From assembly GCF_001949145.1 (NCBI RefSeq), contig NW_019091441.1:445807-467301 (forward strand): DNA of 21,495 nucleotides, given 5' to 3'. Every line of letters begins with the position of its first letter. Position 1 is the stretch's first letter. The stretch comes from Acanthaster planci. Taxonomy: Eukaryota; Echinodermata; Asteroidea; Valvatida; Acanthasteridae. A program made the translations under genes and the position numbers. Below, in pieces: positions 19,501 to 21,495 of this stretch. A model generated the notes under the pieces. That model did not search any database. It saw only the letters and a list, made by a program, of their open reading frames with translations, and was not told the DNA's origin.

Positions 19501-21242
19501 TATGCTCATGAAAGCTTCATTGAACTCTGGATACCTGACTAATTGCATTCAGCTTTCTTTTACATATGCAGCAAGGTATGAGACGGAGAGAACCCCCCCT
19601 GCTTTGTGTTGGTCATTGTCTCGCAGGAATCTGGGGAATTCCTTTCAGACATCTTGGGGGGATGTGTTAAGGAACAATAATGTTGGGGGGTACCCCTTCG
19701 TCTCATTTCTTGCTGGGTATATGCTTTTACACTTTTTGTCCACTCACAGTGCTGGAATTCTAATGTTAAGAAACAGACTTAACATAAAAATGGATAAATG
19801 TGCTAAAGTCGGTGTATAAGGTATATAGCATACTCACAGTAAGTAAATGAATTTGGCATACAAGTAGCTTTGCTGTTTGAACAAGAGCCACCAATGTTTT
19901 TGTGACATTTGCTTGAATATTGATTTTATTGATTGTGACATCGATTTTGAAAATGCTGTGGACTTAACAAATGTACCCGTATTTTGTCAGAATCAGGTAG
20001 CAAATTGCAAATTTGAATGCTAGAAGTAATGCATTGATGTTTTGGCATGGGCCTCGATGCTTGAGTTGTGCAATGATGGGCTTTAAAACCAAAATGATAC
20101 AGCGTGTACATAAAGTTACCTGTTTATTATTTGGCCAAAACTTGTGGCATCCACTGTGAGTGCCGTAATTTATTGTACAACTCATGGACTTACTATGTAA
20201 CTTTTGGGAAATTCGTCATGGCATTTTGTTTGACCTGTTCAATAAAATGTGGAAAGGTAGTGTTAAGCTGTTTTTGTGAAATACAGTCAGCAGCCTGAGT
20301 GGTACTTGATAATCTTACCTGCTTCAGATCAGTGGAAGAAGTTCTCTGTTACACTCAGCCAAGAGGGTTTATCCCTGGTACCCACTGTAGTCAACTTGGT
20401 GGATCTGGTGTGGGGGGATGAGAGACCATCCCCACCATTTGACCAAGTGACAGTCCTAGAAACCAAGTATGCTGGTAAGACAAGATTCCACATTAGTTAG
20501 ATGTGGCCATTTGCTCACAATTCATTTGTTTCTTGTTGTTGAAACTGGAATTCAGCTTGTGTCATGCCCCTGCCGTAACCTTGTTCCTGTAGGTATGACC
20601 TTGCTGCACCATGTTGGTTCCCACCATGTCTTTAGCGATCTAGTGCCCTATTTTTTAAAATTAAATTTTGAAATAATAAATAAATATAGTCAGTGTGTTT
20701 TACATGCAGTGCAGTGTTTTCATCCACTGAAGGTTTTGTTTGTAGAATTCATCCTTTATGATGTGTATATCTCAGTTGTCCCATTTGTAACACAAGTTCT
20801 GGGTATTCGTGGCAAAAATTGAGGCCTTAAGATATGCCAGGCATTTAACTCTTTGAAATATGCATACATGACAGTATGGCAAGAGTCATCACTTCAGTGC
20901 ATGGTTTTTGTTTTGTTCGTTTTTTGTTTTATTGAGAAGGAGGTTTCTTTTCCCCGTGAGATATCAGGTCTTACTGTGATTCAAGCATTTGACCTTGTTC
21001 TAGTGGTTTGTTAACGTTCTGTTTGATTTTATATGGCATTGGTTTTACTGCTGGTCAGCTTTTTCCATTGAAGTTGAGCTAACCATCATTTTTTGTGTAT
21101 ACATAGTAGATGTAACTCTGCGTATTACTGTTTCTAAATGTGATAGGTGTTACTTGGCCAGAGAAAATAAAAAGGATGCAAGAAGCAATGACCACCAAGG
21201 ATGCCCAGTACCTAGTCCTGACTGCTCTGGATGAAATTGCCT
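10470..21242 (+). CDS. XPNPEP1: Xaa-Pro aminopeptidase 1 (aminopeptidase P1), N-terminal third, 7 exons; continues past the window
   Basis: Joined exons: 10470-10589, 11489-11552, 17394-17498, 18081-18121, 18797-18848, 20328-20474 and 21147-21242 (625 nt, 208 codons plus one base). All introns are GT-AG and every junction keeps the frame. The family is a cytosolic Mn-dependent M24B peptidase that removes an N-terminal residue preceding proline, for example from bradykinin. Recognisable family blocks are [15 protein letters not shown] (about 26-40), the [14 protein letters not shown] region (47-60), [20 protein letters not shown] (74-93), PTQEDWL (102-108), RVGVDP (about 117-122), LVDLVW (about 149-154) and TALDEIA (202-208). 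These belong to the two N-terminal creatinase-like domains. The metal ligands and catalytic His lie downstream. The protein begins directly with no signal peptide, which favours the cytosolic XPNPEP1 over the GPI-anchored XPNPEP2 or mitochondrial XPNPEP3. The ATG at 10470 was chosen because the N-terminus aligns in length with animal homologues. An upstream in-frame extension is possible because the exon starts at 10464. Intron phases are 0,1,1,0,1,1,1. Confidence 0.95.
11489..11552 (+). CDS. XPNPEP1: XPNPEP1 exon, residues 41-62
   Basis: The acceptor is TTTGTTTCAG at 11488 and the donor GTAAGT is at 11553. It encodes [20 protein letters not shown] then F and the first base of a Gly codon. 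The CDCRRAF.SGF block is highly typical of aminopeptidase P1. The exon ends in phase 1. The intron before it is 899 bp and holds nothing else I recognise. Confidence 0.93.
11553..12245. other. intron 2, 5' part, nothing recognised
   Basis: AT-rich intronic sequence. The only distinct word is a CRE palindrome at 12078-12085 inside ATGATGACGTCATATG. Confidence 0.6.
12246..12588 (+). mobile_element. tRNA-derived SINE, nearly full length
   Basis: The head TTGGCCTCAGGGTTAAGAGC (from about 12250) is a recognisable tRNA A-box region, and GGTTCGAATCC at 12308-12318 is a consensus Pol III B box. The body carries CCCTTGGGCAAGGCAATTG (12342-12360) and ends AGCACTTTGG (from 12541) ... CAGTGCTATAAAGCACATTA, the tail type seen in deuterostome SINEs that share a conserved 3' region. 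It is not a tRNA gene: the 3' acceptor half is absent and a long non-tRNA body follows. Its 3' end lies tail to tail with the LINE fragment on the other strand. Confidence 0.85.
12625..13725 (-). mobile_element. decayed 3' fragment of a LINE (region downstream of the reverse transcriptase)
   Basis: Read on the - strand, broken frames show blocks common in LINE ORFs of marine invertebrates. These are GIVD.TKGE with [17 protein letters not shown] (about 13600-13670), [11 protein letters not shown] (13545-13590), [12 protein letters not shown] (13350-13390), [15 protein letters not shown] (13248-13292), [12 protein letters not shown] (about 13078-13115), [11 protein letters not shown] with IIDVAV (12915-13000), and [14 protein letters not shown] with [13 protein letters not shown] (12677-12810). 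The Cys-rich knuckle normally following AQDQALRT is degraded. Stops and frameshifts between blocks show a dead copy, truncated 5' so that the palm with the YADD-type motif is missing. The open frames on the + strand here (13185-13808) are antisense shadows. Confidence 0.8.
13838..13925. repeat. ATTAATC-rich segment, left member of a possible inverted pair
   Basis: CTTGATACTACCA is followed by repeated GATTAAT/ATTAATC words. The reverse complement of 15661-15757 shows a comparable order: ACC..GGG.GATTA, then CGATTAATCAT, then ACTAATCG. The sequence is low in complexity, so the relation is tentative. Confidence 0.35.
13926..15660. other. intron 2, middle part, no gene recognised
   Basis: Short open frames on the - strand (14287-14490, 15020-15310) have no recognisable similarity. 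A CTGCAGCTCGGCTGCAG near-palindrome lies around 15195-15211. At about 14696, TAGGAACCGAAACCCAACCC recalls part of the SINE at 18.66 kb, but the similarity stops after about 20 bases. Confidence 0.5.
15661..15757. repeat. ATTAATC-rich segment, right member of a possible inverted pair
   Basis: It contains CGTGATTAATCC, ATGATTAATCGATTAGC and CACTAATCGCCCAGCGG, followed by CTTGATACTACCA as at 13838. If paired with 13838-13925 it would bound an element of about 1.9 kb. No transposase frame was seen inside. Confidence 0.35.
15758..16702. other. intron 2, 3' part, imperfect inverted repeat only
   Basis: Around 16450-16525, GGCTAGGTCTATTGTCTGCA and CTCCATG face GGAGTGAAGACATAGACCTG with several mismatches, a possible small fold-back element. 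An A-rich stretch with repeated AACAATAGAA words lies at 16390-16440. Nothing else was recognised. Confidence 0.45.
16707..17121. mobile_element. piggyBac-type MITE flanked by TTAA
   Basis: CTCCTTCGCGCCGGGA (16707-16722) and TCCCAGCGCGAAGGGG (17106-17121) are terminal inverted repeats matching at 14 of 16. Both ends are directly flanked by TTAA (16703-16706 and 17122-17125), the target-site duplication typical of piggyBac elements. The 415-bp body has no transposase. It contains noticeably more CpG than the surrounding intron. Confidence 0.8.
17394..17498 (+). CDS. XPNPEP1: XPNPEP1 exon, residues 62-97
   Basis: The acceptor is CATATGAACAG at 17393 and the donor GTATGT is at 17499. It encodes [19 protein letters not shown] followed by [16 protein letters not shown] and one base of Gly. 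[10 protein letters not shown] with SNWTLM is the most diagnostic block of the family's N-terminal domain. The exon is preceded by the longest internal intron (5841 bp), which carries the SINE, the LINE fragment and the first TTAA element. Confidence 0.96.
18081..18121 (+). CDS. XPNPEP1: XPNPEP1 exon, residues 97-110
   Basis: This 41-bp micro-exon has acceptor CAATTTTACAG at 18080 and donor GTAATT at 18122. It encodes [14 protein letters not shown], which matches the family's [11 protein letters not shown] block. It restores phase 0. Confidence 0.93.
18550..18768 (-). mobile_element. second, different tRNA-derived SINE, reverse orientation
   Basis: On the - strand the sequence starts GGGGAGTCGGGTTGGTGTAC (A-box region) and has a perfect B box GGTTCGAATCC (18695-18705). 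A body follows with the palindrome CCACATGTGG (18677-18686), GTTTCAGTTCCTACCCGAGT, GGGGATTTTCCCCGAAGC and ATCCTGGGTTTTCCTCCCAT, and it ends in a CATTATCATCCTG-like simple tail. It lies within intron 4, just upstream of the acceptor at 18796. The body differs from the SINE at 12.25 kb. Confidence 0.75.
18797..18848 (+). CDS. XPNPEP1: XPNPEP1 exon, residues 111-128
   Basis: The acceptor is TTTGTGTTACAG at 18796 and the donor GTAAGA is at 18849. It encodes [17 protein letters not shown] and the first base of an Asp codon. The family motif here is LP.G.RVGVDP. It ends in phase 1. Confidence 0.93.
18910..19496. mobile_element. second piggyBac-type MITE flanked by TTAA
   Basis: CCACATTCTGCCGGGTG at 18910 and the reverse complement of CCCCCGGCAGGAAGTGG (19480-19496) form terminal inverted repeats matching at about 14 of 17. 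TTAA flanks both sides (18906-18909 and 19497-19500). The 587-bp body has no transposase frame. The - strand open frame 19138-19548 runs across its end and is not a gene. It lies in intron 5. Its ends resemble those of the element at 16707 (shared CTTC.YGCCGGG). Confidence 0.75.
19501..20327. other. intron 5, 3' part, nothing recognised
   Basis: Apart from C- and G-runs around 19595-19690 there is no repeat or coding signal. Short open frames are not family-like. Confidence 0.5.
20328..20474 (+). CDS. XPNPEP1: XPNPEP1 exon, residues 128-177
   Basis: The acceptor is CTTACCTGCTTCAG at 20327 and the donor GTAAGA is at 20475. It encodes [49 protein letters not shown] and the first base of Gly. 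The spacing from RVGVDP to WKK and then to NLVD..W is the same as I recall for the vertebrate enzyme, so no exon is missing between this and the preceding one. It finishes the first creatinase-like N-terminal domain and starts the second. Confidence 0.93.
20594..20645 (+). repeat. dispersed repeat copy B in intron 6
   Basis: The exact shared 20-mer lies at 20609-20628 and similarity to 1754-1804 continues on both sides. The AT-rich stretch after it (to about 20690) contains AAATAATAAATAAATA, which may be the tail of a small retroelement. Confidence 0.65.
20690..21146. other. intron 6 remainder, nothing recognised
   Basis: AT-rich sequence with T-rich tracts (20905-20935). It ends in the acceptor of the exon at 21147. 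Confidence 0.5.
21147..21242 (+). CDS. XPNPEP1: XPNPEP1 exon, residues 177-209, last one in the window
   Basis: The acceptor is AAATGTGATAG at 21146 and the donor GTAGGT is at 21243. It encodes [20 protein letters not shown] then [12 protein letters not shown], and the first T of what should be a Trp codon (family TALDEIAWL). The next exon, starting GG, should lie downstream of 21495. The remaining 253 bases are intron and show nothing else. Confidence 0.93.
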
Positions 21243-21495
21243 GTAGGTTCATTTCTGTCACAAGATTGCTTTCATGGGATACCTGCATGCGTATAATACC
21301 TGTACATGCAGAGAATGAAAATTTCCATTTTTTAGTGCCATTCTCCTGCCTTTGCCCGCACAAATTTGCTTCATGCTGTTACTGAAACTACTGTACAGTA
21401 GAATTTGTCCAGAGTTGAAATCTCATGAATCTGTGGGTGTTTGCCTCATTATTCAGCGTACTCTTCAGCCCTCATATTCTCAAGATCTAACCTGG

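Noticed and set aside
19138-19548. 136-codon - strand open frame as a transposase remnant
   Set aside because: It crosses the right border of the TTAA element, which a transposase would not do, and has no DDE-type or zinc-finger motif.

Overview
The window is eukaryotic genomic DNA. Coding signal is sparse and split into short exons with GT/AG borders, the long non-coding stretches are AT-rich, and there are several families of dispersed repeats. A marine invertebrate deuterostome (echinoderm, hemichordate or amphioxus-like) is the best guess. It rests on the exon protein, on a tRNA-derived SINE with a GGGCAAGGCA block and an AGCACTTTGG...GTGCTATAAAGCAC 3' tail, and on the abundance of TACATGTA and AGGCCT words. 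The species cannot be fixed by eye.

The only gene I can support is the 5' third of a cytosolic Xaa-Pro aminopeptidase 1 (XPNPEP1, aminopeptidase P1) gene on the + strand. Seven exons between 10470 and 21242 join without a frame error into about 208 residues, starting [15 protein letters not shown] and ending ...TALDEIA. Only the N-terminal non-catalytic domains lie inside the window. The Mn-binding pita-bread catalytic domain lies beyond 21495.

Layout: 1-4.3 kb is relatively CpG-rich and holds no recognisable gene, but it has promoter-like words: a ZNF143-like site and CREs. A 26-bp near-perfect inverted repeat carries divergent YY1-type AAAATGGC boxes at 4117-4142 and 4217-4242. From about 4.5-5.6 kb onward CpG becomes scarce and TG/CA words dominate, as expected for a methylated gene body. 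I therefore infer that transcription of XPNPEP1 starts near 4.2 kb and that a long first intron of about 6 kb precedes the coding exon at 10464. 7.7-9.6 kb is a cluster of fold-back and terminal-inverted-repeat elements. 10.4-21.2 kb contains the exons.

The introns carry a full-length tRNA SINE (12.25-12.59 kb), a decayed 3' fragment of a LINE on the - strand (12.6-13.7 kb), two TTAA-flanked piggyBac-type MITEs (16707-17121 and 18910-19496), and a second tRNA-derived SINE on the - strand (18.55-18.77 kb). No CRISPR, rRNA, functional tRNA gene or complete transposase was seen. I did not find a clearly new protein system. The most interesting items are the divergent YY1 palindrome at the CpG boundary, the TTAA MITE pair with related ends, and the run of inverted-repeat elements at 7.8-9.6 kb.
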